Below, in pieces: positions 37,372 through 47,865 of a stretch of 64,000 nucleotides of DNA (position 1 is its first letter; each line of letters opens with the position of its first letter). The translations under genes were made by a program, and so were the position numbers. Where the stretch lies: NCBI GenBank assembly GCA_905181815.1, contig CAJIZA010000006.1, forward strand, positions 29,440 through 93,439. The letters run 5' to 3'. The notes beneath the pieces were generated by a model. The model made no database searches. It saw only the letters and a program-made list of their open reading frames with translations, and was not told the origin of the DNA. The stretch is from an uncultured Planktomarina sp. (lineage in GTDB: Bacteria > Pseudomonadota > Alphaproteobacteria > Rhodobacterales > Rhodobacteraceae).

Positions 37372-38049
37372 TCAGACAATCTGCCCCATGCTCAATCGCA
37401 CCTGCCGATCCATCCGAGCAGCCAACTCCATATTATGGGTGGCAATCAACGCCGCCATGCCGGTGCTGCGCACCAGCCCCATCAGCACATCAAAAACGTG
37501 ATCCGACGTTTCCGGATCAAGGTTCCCGGTCGGCTCGTCGGCCAATAAAATTTTTGGTTCATTGGCCAGCGCGCGGCAAAAGGCAACCCTTTGCTGCTCC
37601 CCCCCAGACAACGCGCTCGGTCGGTGATCCGCACGCTCTGCCAAACCAGTTTGGTCCAAGAGCTCCAGCGCCCGCTTGCGGGCAGGACCCGCCGCCTTGC
37701 CCGCCGCCTGCTGCGGCAGCATGATGTTTTCAGCCGCCGTGAACTCCGGCAGCAGATGGTGAAACTGATACACAAAACCAATTTCCATCCGCCGTAAATC
37801 CGTGCGCAGCCGATCATCGGCGCCTGTCATGTCGCGCCCAGCAATCTGCAGCTGACCATTGTCCGCAGTGTCCAGCAAGCCGGCAATATGCAGCAGTGTC
37901 GACTTCCCCGAACCCGATGGCGCCACCAGCGAAGTGACCTGCCCCGGCAGAAGCGTCAAATCACAGGTCTGCAGCACCCTGACCTCATTGGCCAGGCCCG
38001 GATTGTAGGATTTAGAAATGCCCGTAAGCGTCAACACCGGCTCACTCAT
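37372..38049 (-). CDS. lolD: lipoprotein-releasing ABC transporter ATPase LolD
   Basis: A 225-residue ATPase driving release of outer-membrane lipoproteins from the inner membrane. Walker A reads APSGSGKST, the Q-loop FVYQFHHLLPEFTAAEN is typical of the MacB/LolD subgroup, then signature LSGGEQQR and Walker B ILLADEPTGNLD. The start overlaps the lolC end by 8 bases, giving tight coupling in the order proS-lolC-lolD. Confidence 0.93.
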   Translation of the reverse strand: MSEPVLTLTGISKSYNPGLANEVRVLQTCDLTLLPGQVTSLVAPSGSGKSTLLHIAGLLDTADNGQLQIAGRDMTGADDRLRTDLRRMEIGFVYQFHHLLPEFTAAENIMLPQQAAGKAAGPARKRALELLDQTGLAERADHRPSALSGGEQQRVAFCRALANEPKILLADEPTGNLDPETSDHVFDVLMGLVRSTGMAALIATHNMELAARMDRQVRLSMGQIV

Positions 38050-39364
38050 TGCGCAAGGCCTCCACCGGGTTCATCCGTGCCGCCCGCCTTGCGGGAAAAA
38101 TGGTGATAAAGAAGGATAAAAACAGCGAAATACCCACCGCTTTGAGCACATCCACACCGCGCAGCTCTGAGGGCAAATGGTAGATGCCCCGGATCGACGG
38201 ATCCCATACTTGCCCACCAGACAGGTAATTCACCAGACTAAAAATTGCGTCAATGTTGATCACAAAGATCACGCCAAAAATCACGCCCAGAAGCGTACCG
38301 ACCGAACCAATCCCAGCGCCACAGAGGAAGAAAACCCGCAACACCGTGCCTTCGCTCAGGCCAATGGTTCGCAAAATACCGATATCGCGGCCCTTGTTTT
38401 TCACCAGCATGATGAGGCCCGAGATGATATTCATGGTGGACAGCAAGATCAGCACGATCATGATGACCAACATCACATTATCTTCAATTGCCAAGGCCCG
38501 CAGAAATCCGCCAGCGTAATCGCGCCAAGTTTCCACCACAGCCGACTCGCCCAGCATATCGCGCAGCTTACGCACCATGACGTCAGCTTGCTCTGGCGTA
38601 TCGACGAAAACTTCAATTTGATCGGCAAAGCCTTCTTTGTTGAAAAAACTCTGCGCCTCGTCAAAGGGCAGATAGAGACGGGTTTGATCAATGTTATAAT
38701 GCCCAGCGGTGAAGATGTAGGAGACGGTATAAGACTTGACCCGCGGGCTTGTGCCAAAGGCCGTACGCACGCCATTTGGCGAAATCAATTTGATACGATC
38801 CCCAATTGACAAGCGCAGCGCCTTGGCCACACCAGAGCCAATCGCCACCCCTTGGGCAAAATCATCAATAGCCCCAAGGCTGCGCTCGGAGTTCGCTACA
38901 TTCGGAATGGTTTTTAAATTTTCAAGCGTGATGCCAAAAGCCATCACCCCATGATTTTGATCGTTGGCCGTCCCCATGACCTGGCCGCGTATCAACGGGG
39001 CTGCACGCGTGACGCCCGGAACCGCCTGCACTTGGGCGGTCAATGCCTCAAACTCTTCGATTCGATAATCAAACCGACCACTGGGGCCATTGAATCGCTG
39101 TTCATAGACCGTCACATGCGCGTTAGCACCCAAGATTGCATCAACAAATTCCGTGCGAAAGCCGCTGCGCACAGCCAGCACAATAATCAAAGCAGCAACA
39201 GCAAGGGCGATGCCAATCAAGCTGATCCAGGTCATCGCACTGACGCCGCCTTCGGCACGTTTGGCCCGAAGATAGCGCCAAGCAATTAGAAATTCGAACG
39301 CGGCAAAGGGGGTCGCGCGCATCATAGGCGCCTCATGGTGGCTGGCCTGTAATCCTTCATCCAT
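38042..39364 (-). CDS. lolC: lipoprotein-releasing ABC transporter permease LolC/E
   Basis: A 440-residue MacB-FtsX permease with four membrane segments, one near residues 40-65 and three in the last third (LVIMIVLILLSTMNIISGL and the GVIFGVIFVINI region), and a large periplasmic domain between. The alphaproteobacterial Lol system usually uses one LolF/LolC-like permease as a homodimer. Start ATG at 39364 follows GAGG; alternatives are the two ATGs at residues 14-15. Lies 52 bases after proS. Confidence 0.93.
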   Translation of the reverse strand: MDEGLQASHHEAPMMRATPFAAFEFLIAWRYLRAKRAEGGVSAMTWISLIGIALAVAALIIVLAVRSGFRTEFVDAILGANAHVTVYEQRFNGPSGRFDYRIEEFEALTAQVQAVPGVTRAAPLIRGQVMGTANDQNHGVMAFGITLENLKTIPNVANSERSLGAIDDFAQGVAIGSGVAKALRLSIGDRIKLISPNGVRTAFGTSPRVKSYTVSYIFTAGHYNIDQTRLYLPFDEAQSFFNKEGFADQIEVFVDTPEQADVMVRKLRDMLGESAVVETWRDYAGGFLRALAIEDNVMLVIMIVLILLSTMNIISGLIMLVKNKGRDIGILRTIGLSEGTVLRVFFLCGAGIGSVGTLLGVIFGVIFVINIDAIFSLVNYLSGGQVWDPSIRGIYHLPSELRGVDVLKAVGISLFLSFFITIFPARRAARMNPVEALRNE

Positions 39365-39416
39365 ACCTCGTGCCTCATGGGCTTTGCCGCTTTCTGCGCC
39401 TCACGCGCGCTTGAGT

Positions 39417-40748
39417 TTACATATATTGCGCAATGACCTTGGCGATCGCGGCCTCTGGGGTCAATTCTTCACTGTCCCCAGTTTTGCGGCAGGTCAGTTC
39501 AACCACTCCGTTTTTCAACCCCCGCGGCCCGACGGTCAATCGCCAGGGCAAACCAATGAGATCCATCGTGGCAAACTTGCCCCCAGCGCGCTCGTTGCGG
39601 TCGTCATAGAGCGGCTCTAGCCCCGCTTTGGTCAGTTGACGGTAAAGATCCTCACAGGCGGCATCCGCCTCGGCATCGCCCTGCTTGAGATTCACAATCC
39701 CGCAATGAAACGGGGTGACACCCTCGGGCCAAATGATGCCTTTGTCGTCATGACTCGCCTCAATGATGGCCCCAACAAGCCGGCTGACGCCAATACCATG
39801 GCTGCCCATATGCACGGGCACTTGTTTACCGTCTGCATCCTGAACCGTTGCGCCCATTGCTTCGGAATATTTTGTGCCAAAGTAAAAGATCTGCCCCACT
39901 TCAATTCCGCGCGCCACTTTGCGGCGCTCTTGCGGCACCTCGGCGAAAAGCGCCTCATCGTGTGTCTCATCGGTACGAGCGTATTTGGTGGTAAATTCTT
40001 CCATGATCGACTGGCATTGCGCTTTGTCATCATAATTGATGTCACGATCACCAAAAGTCAGATCGGTCACCGCGCTGTCGTAGAACACTTCACTCTCGCC
40101 TGTCTCGGCCAAAACCAAAAATTCATGGGTATCATCGCCACCAATCGGGCCACTGTCGGCACGCATGGGAATAGCTTGCAGGCCCATGCGCTCATAAGTG
40201 CGCAGATAGCTCACCAAATGGCGATTATAGGCGTGCATCGCATCTTCTTTGGTCAAATCAAAATTATAGCCGTCTTTCATATAGAACTCGCGGCCCCGCA
40301 TCACACCAAACCGTGGACGCCGCTCATCGCGAAACTTCCATTGGATTTGATACACGGTCAGGGGCATGTCCTTGTAAGACGTCACATGACCCCGAAAAAT
40401 ATCTGTGATCAACTCTTCTGCGGTGGGGGTAAAAAGCATATCGCGGCCGTGGCGGTCTTTGATGCGCAGCATCTCCTCGCCATAATCATCATAGCGCCCT
40501 GATTCTCGCCAAAGATCTGCCGATTGAATGGTCGGCATCAACATCGCCAAATGCCCCGCCTTCGCCTGTTCTTCATGCACGATGGTCTCAATATTTTTGA
40601 GCACCTTCAACCCAAGCGGCAACCAAGAATATATGCCCGCGGCAGATTGCTTTATCATCCCGGCACGCAGCATCAAACGATGGGAGACAATCTGCGCCTC
40701 AGCGGGGTTTTCTTTCAGGACGGGCAAAAAGTAGCGACTTAGGCGCAT
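39417..40748 (-). CDS. proS: prolyl-tRNA synthetase (short form)
   Basis: A 443-residue class II synthetase of the short alphaproteobacterial type, which lacks the internal editing (INS) domain of the 570-residue bacterial form. Motif 1 region [12 protein letters not shown] with [20 protein letters not shown], motif 2 [25 protein letters not shown] and motif 3 [17 protein letters not shown] are present, followed by the anticodon-binding domain. First gene of the proS-lolC-lolD set. Confidence 0.97.
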   Translation of the reverse strand: MRLSRYFLPVLKENPAEAQIVSHRLMLRAGMIKQSAAGIYSWLPLGLKVLKNIETIVHEEQAKAGHLAMLMPTIQSADLWRESGRYDDYGEEMLRIKDRHGRDMLFTPTAEELITDIFRGHVTSYKDMPLTVYQIQWKFRDERRPRFGVMRGREFYMKDGYNFDLTKEDAMHAYNRHLVSYLRTYERMGLQAIPMRADSGPIGGDDTHEFLVLAETGESEVFYDSAVTDLTFGDRDINYDDKAQCQSIMEEFTTKYARTDETHDEALFAEVPQERRKVARGIEVGQIFYFGTKYSEAMGATVQDADGKQVPVHMGSHGIGVSRLVGAIIEASHDDKGIIWPEGVTPFHCGIVNLKQGDAEADAACEDLYRQLTKAGLEPLYDDRNERAGGKFATMDLIGLPWRLTVGPRGLKNGVVELTCRKTGDSEELTPEAAIAKVIAQYM

Positions 40749-40904
40749 CGAACACTCCAGTTAATTTCAACGATCAGTTTAATACCCCCCCGCGAGCGTC
40801 ACAAGCGAAAGCGGTCGAAACGACGCCATAGGCGCGATATTTCCCTTCCACCTCTTGCAAGCTGAGCTACAATACGCAAATTGAACGCCAAAGGGAGATT
40901 GATC

Positions 40905-41978
40905 ATGGCCTTACCGGTGTCTTTACAGCTGCGCTATTGGGGCATTTCCGCCGTTGTCTTTGGCCTGGTGCTTTGGTTTTTAGGCGACATGTTGCTGCCC
41001 TTCATTTTGGGCGGAGCCATTGCGTATCTGCTAGATCCGATTGCCGATCATATGGAGCGCTGGGGCTTATCACGGCTGCTTGCAACAGGTGTCATCACTT
41101 TGGCGACAATTTTTGTATTTGTCTTCGCCATGCTGCTGATCGTGCCGTTGCTCGTGCAACAAGCGATTTCTTTGTTCAACACCGCGCCTCAGATTGCCGC
41201 CGATCTTTGGACATTTCTGACCACCCGCTTCCCGGATCTTCTCGATGACAACAGTACGATCAGGCAATCCTTGACAGGGTTGGGCGAGACCATACAGGCC
41301 CGCGGTGGCGCTTTGGTCAATGGCCTGGTCTCTTCAGTCTCTTCTATCGTTAATATTGTCGTCTTAATCGTAGTCGTGCCAGTTGTTGCTTTCTACCTAT
41401 TGCTCGATTGGGACAATTTGGTGGCCAAAATTGATGAATTGGTCCCACGCGACCACCTTGAGGATATGCGCAGATTATGCCGCGAAATTGACGCCACCCT
41501 GGCCTCCTTCATCCGCGGGCAAGGAACAGTTTGCTTTATCCAAGGGCTTTACTACGGCATTGCGCTGATGCTGGCCGGGCTGAACTATGGCATTGTTGTG
41601 GGATTTGTGGCCGGGTTGATCTCTTTCATTCCCTATGTTGGCGCCCTCGTGGGCGGTGGTCTCGCGCTCGGTTTGGCGCTGTTCCAATTTTGGGGAGATT
41701 GGATGTCCATTGGTGTGATTGGCATTATTTTCATGCTCGGGCAGGTTTTAGAAGGAAATGTTCTGACTCCAAAACTTGTGGGAAATTCCGTAGGATTGCA
41801 TCCGGTCTGGCTGATTTTCGCCCTATCGGTTTTCGGCGGTCTATTTGGCTTTGTCGGCATGTTGGTGGCCGTGCCTGTGGCCGCCATGATGGGCGTTGTC
41901 GCGCGGTTTTTGATGCAGCAATATAAAGCCGGGCTATTGTACCGCGGCTTGAGCCACTCGGAGCCCAAAGATGAGTGA
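40905..41978 (+). CDS. AI-2E/PerM-family transporter
   Basis: A 357-residue integral membrane protein with about seven to eight segments in the AI-2E pattern, with conserved GLNYGIVVGFVAGLISFIPYVGALVGG and the PKLVGNSVGLHPVWLIFAL block. Family members are broadly secondary transporters for small molecules; AI-2 export is only shown for one. The ATG at 40905 has AGGGAG 8 bases upstream. Its stop overlaps the hdaA start by 8 bases, a gene order seen widely in alphaproteobacteria. Confidence 0.9.
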   Translation: MALPVSLQLRYWGISAVVFGLVLWFLGDMLLPFILGGAIAYLLDPIADHMERWGLSRLLATGVITLATIFVFVFAMLLIVPLLVQQAISLFNTAPQIAADLWTFLTTRFPDLLDDNSTIRQSLTGLGETIQARGGALVNGLVSSVSSIVNIVVLIVVVPVVAFYLLLDWDNLVAKIDELVPRDHLEDMRRLCREIDATLASFIRGQGTVCFIQGLYYGIALMLAGLNYGIVVGFVAGLISFIPYVGALVGGGLALGLALFQFWGDWMSIGVIGIIFMLGQVLEGNVLTPKLVGNSVGLHPVWLIFALSVFGGLFGFVGMLVAVPVAAMMGVVARFLMQQYKAGLLYRGLSHSEPKDE

Positions 41979-42624
41979 GCAACTGAGCTTCAGACTTCCA
42001 ATTAAAGTGGCTCGAGAACGCGATTCGTTTTTCGTGTCTGAAGCCAATAAACAGGCAGTGGCGCTTCTCGAGAACGCCGCCAATTGGCCGCAAGGCAAGT
42101 TGATCCTTTTGGGCCCGAAAGCCTGCGGCAAAACACATCTTCTTGAGATTTGGGCCACCGAACAAAACGCCCAGAAAATTGATCCCTTGCGGGAATTTGT
42201 GCCACCAGAGGCCGGCGCACGGGTTGTGGTAGACAACCTTGAGCAGGTGGTGGGCATTTTGCCTGCTGAAACCCGTCTGTTTCATCTGCACAACCAGCTA
42301 CAATCAAGCGGCGGGCTGCTGCTTATGGCCTCCAACATCGCTATGCGACAAGCCGGGTTCCAGCTGCCTGACCTGCTCAGTCGGCTCGAAGGCACAACTT
42401 GCGCCAAAATCGACCGCCCCGATGACGCATTGCTGCACGCGGTCTTGCTCAAATCCTTCATGGATCGTCAGCTCTCCCCAACACCAGCCGTTCTTGCTTA
42501 TATCTTAAAAAACATGGATCGCAGTTTTGTTGCGGCCAGTGATATTGTCGCTGAGTTGGACCGTCAGAGCATGTCCACCAAGCGCCCGATCACCCGCGCT
42601 ATGGCCGCCACGGTTATGGCCTAG
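41971..42624 (+). CDS. hdaA: DnaA-related replication regulator HdaA
   Basis: A 217-residue AAA+ protein with the DnaA fold but no N-terminal or DNA-binding domain. P-loop GPKACGKTHL, Walker B-like ARVVVDNLEQV, and sensor regions follow. Hda/HdaA stimulates ATP hydrolysis on DnaA to prevent re-initiation. The QLSFRLP N-terminus is the clamp-binding type motif expected for interaction with the DNA polymerase beta sliding clamp. Coupled to the PerM-like gene. Confidence 0.92.
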   Translation: MSEQLSFRLPIKVARERDSFFVSEANKQAVALLENAANWPQGKLILLGPKACGKTHLLEIWATEQNAQKIDPLREFVPPEAGARVVVDNLEQVVGILPAETRLFHLHNQLQSSGGLLLMASNIAMRQAGFQLPDLLSRLEGTTCAKIDRPDDALLHAVLLKSFMDRQLSPTPAVLAYILKNMDRSFVAASDIVAELDRQSMSTKRPITRAMAATVMA

Positions 42625-42686
42625 GGCGCCCCCTTACAATTTGCATTCAAGGGGTATAAATTACCACCTTGCATGTAGGATAAACG

Positions 42687-44855
42687 ATGACGCACCCCGC
42701 TGACTTTCTGCACAGTGATTTCCCCTCAGCGAAAAGTTGTGGGCTGGATATCACTGGGCCAGATCGGTTTTTGAACCGAGAGCTGTCATGGCTGGCGTTT
42801 AACTGGCGCGTCTTAGAGGAGGTGGATAACCTCAATGTGCCTTTGCTCGAACGTCTGCACTTCTTGTCGATTTCCGCCACCAATTTGGACGAATTTTATT
42901 CTGTGCGCGTCGCCGGTCTGCGCGAATTGGCCCGCGCGGGCAGCATCACGCCCGGTATCGATGGGCGCAGCATCCCCAGGCAATTGGAGCTCATCGACAG
43001 CGAAGCGCGCGACTTGATGAGCAAGCAGCAGTCAGTTCTTGCCAATCTGCGCGAAGAAATGGCGGCTCACGATATTCATATTCTGAGCGCGGCAAAAGCG
43101 AAAGAGGATCACGTCTATCTGCTGCAATATTTCTTGTCCCATGTCTTTCCAGTGGTCTCGCCTCTGGCGATTGATCCGGCCCATCCCTTTCCGTTCATCC
43201 CCGATGCTGGCTTTGCCCTAGCGCTGCAGCTAGAGCGCAAGACGGACAAGCGCAGCCTGCGCGCCTTGGTGCCCGTGCCGCAGCAAATTAACCGCTTTGT
43301 AGTGCTTCCAGGAAAAGGTTACCGATATCTTCCGCTCGAAGAGTTGATCTTGATGCATTTGGAGCAGTTGTTCCCAGGCTATCAGCTCAAAGGCCATTGT
43401 AGTTTCTCCGTCCTGCGCGACAGCGATTTGGAAGTCGAAGATGAGGCCGAGGATTTGGTGCGCGAATTTGAGGTTGCCCTCAAACGCAGGCGGCGCGGCG
43501 AAGTTATTCGCCTAAAAATAAGCACAAGTGCCCCCAAAGCTCTGCGCGATGACATCATGGTCGAGTTTTCCGTCAATAATACCGAGGTGATCGAAGTAGA
43601 TGGCATGTTGGGCCTGCCGGATCTGAAAGAATTGGTCATTGAAGACCGACCCAACCTTCTCTGGCCTAATTTTATCCCTCGCGTGCCAGAGCGAATCACC
43701 GATCATGACGGCGATATGTTTGCCGCAATTCGCAACAAAGATATGCTGCTGCAGCACCCCTATGAGACTTTTGATATGGTCGTGCGTCTGTTGCAACAAG
43801 CCGCGCGCGACCCCAACGTATTGGCCATTAAGCAAACACTTTACCGCACTTCAAAACGTTCACCTATCGTCGAGGCTTTGTGCGAAGCGGCCGAAGATGG
43901 AAAATCAGTGACCGCATTGGTCGAGCTAAAAGCCCGCTTTGATGAGGCGGCCAATATTCGTCAATCACGCCGTTTAGAGCGTGCCGGAGCGCATGTGGTC
44001 TATGGCTTCATGAACCTTAAAACCCATGCAAAAATCAGCACCATCGTGCGGCGAGAAGGCAATCGGTTAGTCACCTATACCCATTATGGCACAGGTAATT
44101 ATCACCCAATTACCGCACGGATCTACACCGATGTGAGCCTGTTCACATGCGATGCGGCATTGGGGCGAGATGCCACAAAAGTGTTCAATTATCTGTCAGG
44201 ATATGCACAGCCCGAAACGCTTGAAAATATCTCCATTTCCCCACTAAATTTGAAAACCACCCTTCTACAAGGCATCTCAGCTGAGGCCGAACACGCCAAG
44301 GCTGGCAAGCCCGCGGCCATTTGGGTCAAATTAAATGCCCTGATTGATGCCAATGTGATTGATGCTCTCTATGCGGCGGGGCAAGCGGGGGTGAAAATCA
44401 GCCTCATCGTTCGCGGGATTTGTGGCTTGCGACCTGGGGTACTTGGCCTTTCTGAAAATATTCGTGTGAAATCCGTGATTGGGCGGTTCTTAGAGCATTC
44501 CCGCATCGTTTGCTTTGCCAATGGATATGATCTGCACAGCCCCAAGGCGCGCGTTTATATCTCGTCAGCCGATTGGATGGACCGCAATTTACACCGCCGG
44601 GTTGAAACATTGGTTGAAATTCACAATGAAACCGTCAAGGCGCAAATTGTCAGCCAGATCATGGCGGCCAATCTGGCCGATGTGGCCCAATCTTGGGTGA
44701 TGCAACCCAATGGCAGATATGAAAGGGCCACTTGGCCAGAAGGCAGCTTCGCCTTCAATTGCCACCGTTTTTTCATGGAGAACCCCTCGCTCTCTGGACG
44801 TGGCAGTGCCGGGGCACAGGATGTACCGCAACTCACCCATACCGATGATTCCTAA
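42687..44855 (+). CDS. ppk1: polyphosphate kinase 1
   Basis: A 722-residue PPK1 that builds polyphosphate from ATP. The autophosphorylated histidine is His447 (THAKIS) and a second essential histidine His466 (YTHYGTGNYHP), 19 residues apart as in the E. coli enzyme. Domains run N-terminal, head, then two catalytic phospholipase D-like units. Start MTHPADFL follows a 62-base gap after hdaA that has a possible CCCCTT/AAGGGG stem-loop (42630-42654). ppx follows downstream. Confidence 0.97.
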   Translation: MTHPADFLHSDFPSAKSCGLDITGPDRFLNRELSWLAFNWRVLEEVDNLNVPLLERLHFLSISATNLDEFYSVRVAGLRELARAGSITPGIDGRSIPRQLELIDSEARDLMSKQQSVLANLREEMAAHDIHILSAAKAKEDHVYLLQYFLSHVFPVVSPLAIDPAHPFPFIPDAGFALALQLERKTDKRSLRALVPVPQQINRFVVLPGKGYRYLPLEELILMHLEQLFPGYQLKGHCSFSVLRDSDLEVEDEAEDLVREFEVALKRRRRGEVIRLKISTSAPKALRDDIMVEFSVNNTEVIEVDGMLGLPDLKELVIEDRPNLLWPNFIPRVPERITDHDGDMFAAIRNKDMLLQHPYETFDMVVRLLQQAARDPNVLAIKQTLYRTSKRSPIVEALCEAAEDGKSVTALVELKARFDEAANIRQSRRLERAGAHVVYGFMNLKTHAKISTIVRREGNRLVTYTHYGTGNYHPITARIYTDVSLFTCDAALGRDATKVFNYLSGYAQPETLENISISPLNLKTTLLQGISAEAEHAKAGKPAAIWVKLNALIDANVIDALYAAGQAGVKISLIVRGICGLRPGVLGLSENIRVKSVIGRFLEHSRIVCFANGYDLHSPKARVYISSADWMDRNLHRRVETLVEIHNETVKAQIVSQIMAANLADVAQSWVMQPNGRYERATWPEGSFAFNCHRFFMENPSLSGRGSAGAQDVPQLTHTDDS

Positions 44856-44928
44856 CCACTCTTTGAAGTCTCATCCGAATCGCCTAGGCTAAACTGACAA
44901 ATAATTGCGGAAACTCGTGGGAGCCCAG

Positions 44929-46473
44929 ATGGACGACTTGGTAAAATCCTCTGAAAAATGGGAGCCGTTTGAGCAGCCATTGTTTGATAACCCCAAGGCC
45001 CGCGATCTGTCTCGCGTAGGGGTGGTTGATATTGGCTCGAATTCCATACGCTTGGTTGTTTTTGACGGCGCCGCCCGCTCACCAGCCTATTTTTTCAACG
45101 AAAAAGTCATGTGCGCACTTGGCGCAGGCTTGGCCGAAAGTGGCAAGCTCAATCCCGATGGGCGCATGCGCGCCGTTTCCGCTTTGCGGCGATTTTGCAC
45201 CATTGCCAAAGGCATCGGCCTGCCCACGCTCACCGCTGTCGCCACCGCCGCCGTGCGTGAGGCCAGCGATGGTCCTGATTTCATCATGCAGGTCCAAAGC
45301 GAAACTGGGCTGAAAATCCACATCATCGATGGCCCAGAAGAGGCCCGACTGGCCGCGCAGGGTGTCTTACTTGGCTGGCCCGGCTCTTATGGCCTCGTCT
45401 GCGATATAGGCGGCGGTTCGATGGAATTGGCAGAGATTGCCAATGGGCAAGTGGGCCAAAGAGTAACCTCTCCACTAGGGCCATTGAAGCTGATCAATGT
45501 CCCGGGCGGCAAAAAGGGACGTAAAGCAGTGATCGCCGAAACATTAGATCGCCTGCGCGACCAAATGGGACCGCAATCTGATCGGCTCTTTTTAGTTGGA
45601 GGATCTTGGCGGGCCTTGGCACGAATTGACATGCACAGGCGCGGATACCCACTACATGTGATGCACGAATATCAAATGACCGCCCGCGATGTGAAGGCCA
45701 CAGTGAGCTATATTGAAGACTGTGATCTCGAAACGCTGCGCCAGACCATCCGCGTCACACAAAGCCGATTGGCACTAGTGCCAATCGCCGCACAAATTCT
45801 CAAAGGCCTCCTCAAAAGGTTTAAACCGCATGACATCGCTGTCTCAAGTTATGGGATTAGAGAGGGGCTTCTTTATGAAAAGATGCCGCAAGCCATGCGA
45901 GACCGCGACCCTTTGATTGAAAGCTGCCATTTCGCCGAGCGCAAGGACGCGCGACTGCCAGGCTTCGGTATGCGGCTGCACAAATTCATCTCCCCACTCT
46001 TTGCCAAGATGCCCCATAATCGCGCTCGGCTGGTGCGAGCAGCTTGTTTGCTGCATGATGTAAGCTGGCGCGCCCATCCTGATTTCCGCGCCGAGGTTTG
46101 CTTCGAGTATGCCACCCGTGCCAATTTGGGCGGGCTGAGCCATGAAGAGCGGATTTTTCTGGGCTTGGCATTGCTGCATCGCTACCGAAACAGCCGCGAA
46201 GGCACCCGGTTTGAAGTGCTTTTCCCGCTTCTGGATGAGGCCGGCCAGAAGCAGGCAGAGATCTTAGGCAAAGCCATGCGCCTCGGAGCGATGCTCTGGG
46301 CCGATCCGGACGATGAAACCGCCCAGCTACATTGGTCAGCAAAGACAAAAACACTGTCGCTCACTCTCACAGCAGAGGCCTCGCCTCTGTTTGGCGAGGT
46401 GGCCGAAGCCCGGCTCAAATCTTTGGCCTCGTCCCTGAACGCAAATCTTCGCACCGATATGCGATTGACTTAG
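44929..46473 (+). CDS. ppx: exopolyphosphatase/guanosine pentaphosphatase family
   Basis: A 514-residue Ppx/GppA enzyme that hydrolyses polyphosphate from its ends. Actin-like phosphate loops are VDIGSNSIRLVVFDG and VCDIGGGSMELAEI, and a C-terminal HD-like helical domain includes LLHDVSWRAHPDFR. The ATG at 44929 is preferred because GGGAG lies 5 bases upstream; a TTG at 44905 is in frame. Paired with ppk1, it forms the usual polyphosphate synthesis/degradation pair. Confidence 0.93.
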   Translation: MDDLVKSSEKWEPFEQPLFDNPKARDLSRVGVVDIGSNSIRLVVFDGAARSPAYFFNEKVMCALGAGLAESGKLNPDGRMRAVSALRRFCTIAKGIGLPTLTAVATAAVREASDGPDFIMQVQSETGLKIHIIDGPEEARLAAQGVLLGWPGSYGLVCDIGGGSMELAEIANGQVGQRVTSPLGPLKLINVPGGKKGRKAVIAETLDRLRDQMGPQSDRLFLVGGSWRALARIDMHRRGYPLHVMHEYQMTARDVKATVSYIEDCDLETLRQTIRVTQSRLALVPIAAQILKGLLKRFKPHDIAVSSYGIREGLLYEKMPQAMRDRDPLIESCHFAERKDARLPGFGMRLHKFISPLFAKMPHNRARLVRAACLLHDVSWRAHPDFRAEVCFEYATRANLGGLSHEERIFLGLALLHRYRNSREGTRFEVLFPLLDEAGQKQAEILGKAMRLGAMLWADPDDETAQLHWSAKTKTLSLTLTAEASPLFGEVAEARLKSLASSLNANLRTDMRLT

Positions 46474-46501
46474 AGCATGTCTCACGTCCGGGGTTTTGCG
46501 T

Positions 46502-47182
46502 TTAGGCTTGGACTTTTGCCAGCTTTTCCCAAGCCTTATTGATCGCAACCAGACGTGCTTCGGCCAATTTTACGGCTTCGCGCGGCACACCGCGTGCCAC
46601 CAGCTGGTCGGGGTGGTTCATTTTCACGAGTGCTCGCCATGCCAAACGTATCTCCTCAAAGCTTGCTTCTGGCGAGATGCCCAAAACATCGAAAGGATCT
46701 GCGTTTGCACCCTTGACATAACGGGCTTTTATCACCCGAAAGCACCGCGCGGACAGGCCAAAAATATCGGCAACCCGGCTCAGGAACGCATCCTCTTGCG
46801 CGTGATAAGACCCATCTGCTGTTGCTATGTGAAACAGACCTTCCAGCAAGTCTTCCAGGATATTCATCCTTGCGCCGAACATAGACTTGATTTGCCGAGC
46901 ATAGGTTTCAAACCCAGCCACATCCTGGCGCGCGAGGTTGAACACTTTGGCAGCACTACTCTCTTCTGCGGTGGGAATGTGAAACACTTCCCGAAACGCC
47001 AGCACCTCCGCACGGGTTACGCTGCCATCTGCTTTGGCCATCTTTGCGCTCAATGCGATTACAGCGATTGTAAACCCAACGGTTTTTTCCGGCGGGTTGC
47101 GCAGCTTCTCGAAAACTGCTGAAAGCCCTTCGCCCTTGGCAAGGGCAGCAAGCGCAGCGGTAATGCGGGTCCAAATAGACAT
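46502..47182 (-). CDS. DnaJ-domain protein with N-terminal TerB-like domain (DjlA type)
   Basis: A 226-residue protein. About residues 35-145 form a TerB-like helical domain with acidic repeats (MAKADGSVTRAEVLAF and ATADGSYHAQEDAFL); residues about 165-226 hold a J domain with the signature MNHPDQ in place of the canonical HPD context (still His-Pro-Asp). J domains stimulate DnaK ATPase. No N-terminal membrane segment of classical DjlA is seen. Starts at 47182 or the ATG at 47191. Same-strand neighbours upstream are the VOC protein and the mutase. Confidence 0.85.
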   Translation of the reverse strand: MSIWTRITAALAALAKGEGLSAVFEKLRNPPEKTVGFTIAVIALSAKMAKADGSVTRAEVLAFREVFHIPTAEESSAAKVFNLARQDVAGFETYARQIKSMFGARMNILEDLLEGLFHIATADGSYHAQEDAFLSRVADIFGLSARCFRVIKARYVKGANADPFDVLGISPEASFEEIRLAWRALVKMNHPDQLVARGVPREAVKLAEARLVAINKAWEKLAKVQA

Positions 47183-47229
47183 AGAGAGCATCTTAGGCTC
47201 TGCGCGCACAAGACGAAAGGGCAAAGCCT

Positions 47230-47844
47230 CTATTCGAGCATCATCAAACCGTGATCCGTTTGAATTTCAGCAGAAATCTGTGCAGGTCCGGTTGAGAAGC
47301 AAATCCGTTCATCACGAATAAGCTCTGACAAAAGCGCCTCCATTTGATTGGCTTGCGGGTGTTGAACATGCAAGGAGATCAGACGACAGCCGCTATCGGG
47401 CAAACTCTGGCAAGGATGGGCAGGCGGTTGCCATTCAATCAACGCCGGCCCATAGCCACCAAATGGCAAGTCTCCTGTATCTGAGACGGAAATATCCCAA
47501 GTGTAGGCTTCGCGCTCAAGCCGCACGGACGTTCCAAACTCTGGGCCAAGCCAGGCGAGGCTTTCTTGGATATTATCTGTTGCCAAAATCCAACTGGCAA
47601 TGCGCGGCGGACCAGAAAAACGGTCCAAACCAAACCAACGCGGATAAGGCAGAGAAGGTGCCTCCGGATCAATGGCTATGGATTCCAGATAACACGCCTC
47701 GCCCATGCCCCAAAGATGGTTATGCGTCGAGAAATGTGGATGCTGGCCAGCCGCAAGTGGCGCAACCTGCAAGCAATTTTGAATAAATTCCGTTGCTGCT
47801 TGCCGAGTTTCGCCCGCCACTGCTATGTGATCCAATCTTAGCAT
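47230..47844 (-). CDS. glyoxalase-like (VOC superfamily) protein
   Basis: A 204-residue protein starting MLRLDHIAVAGET, the lead of the Glyoxalase_3/DUF group. Metal-ligand positions would be His6 and the ALIEW glutamate. It lies 21 bases after the mutase stop, so it may be cotranscribed with it. Methylmalonyl-CoA epimerase is also a VOC protein and is needed in this pathway, but epimerases are about 135 residues with a different pattern, so that assignment is not supported. Confidence 0.75.
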   Translation of the reverse strand: MLRLDHIAVAGETRQAATEFIQNCLQVAPLAAGQHPHFSTHNHLWGMGEACYLESIAIDPEAPSLPYPRWFGLDRFSGPPRIASWILATDNIQESLAWLGPEFGTSVRLEREAYTWDISVSDTGDLPFGGYGPALIEWQPPAHPCQSLPDSGCRLISLHVQHPQANQMEALLSELIRDERICFSTGPAQISAEIQTDHGLMMLE

Positions 47845-47865
47845 GCCATCTCCCTCTGCCGCGCT

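Noticed and set aside
39636-40502. 288-codon frame antisense to proS
   Set aside because: proS is intact with all class II motifs; the antisense product looks like a shadow and has no recognisable domain.
47230-47844. methylmalonyl-CoA epimerase call for the VOC protein next to the mutase
   Set aside because: The 204-residue length and motif pattern fit the Glyoxalase_3-like group rather than the about 135-residue epimerase.
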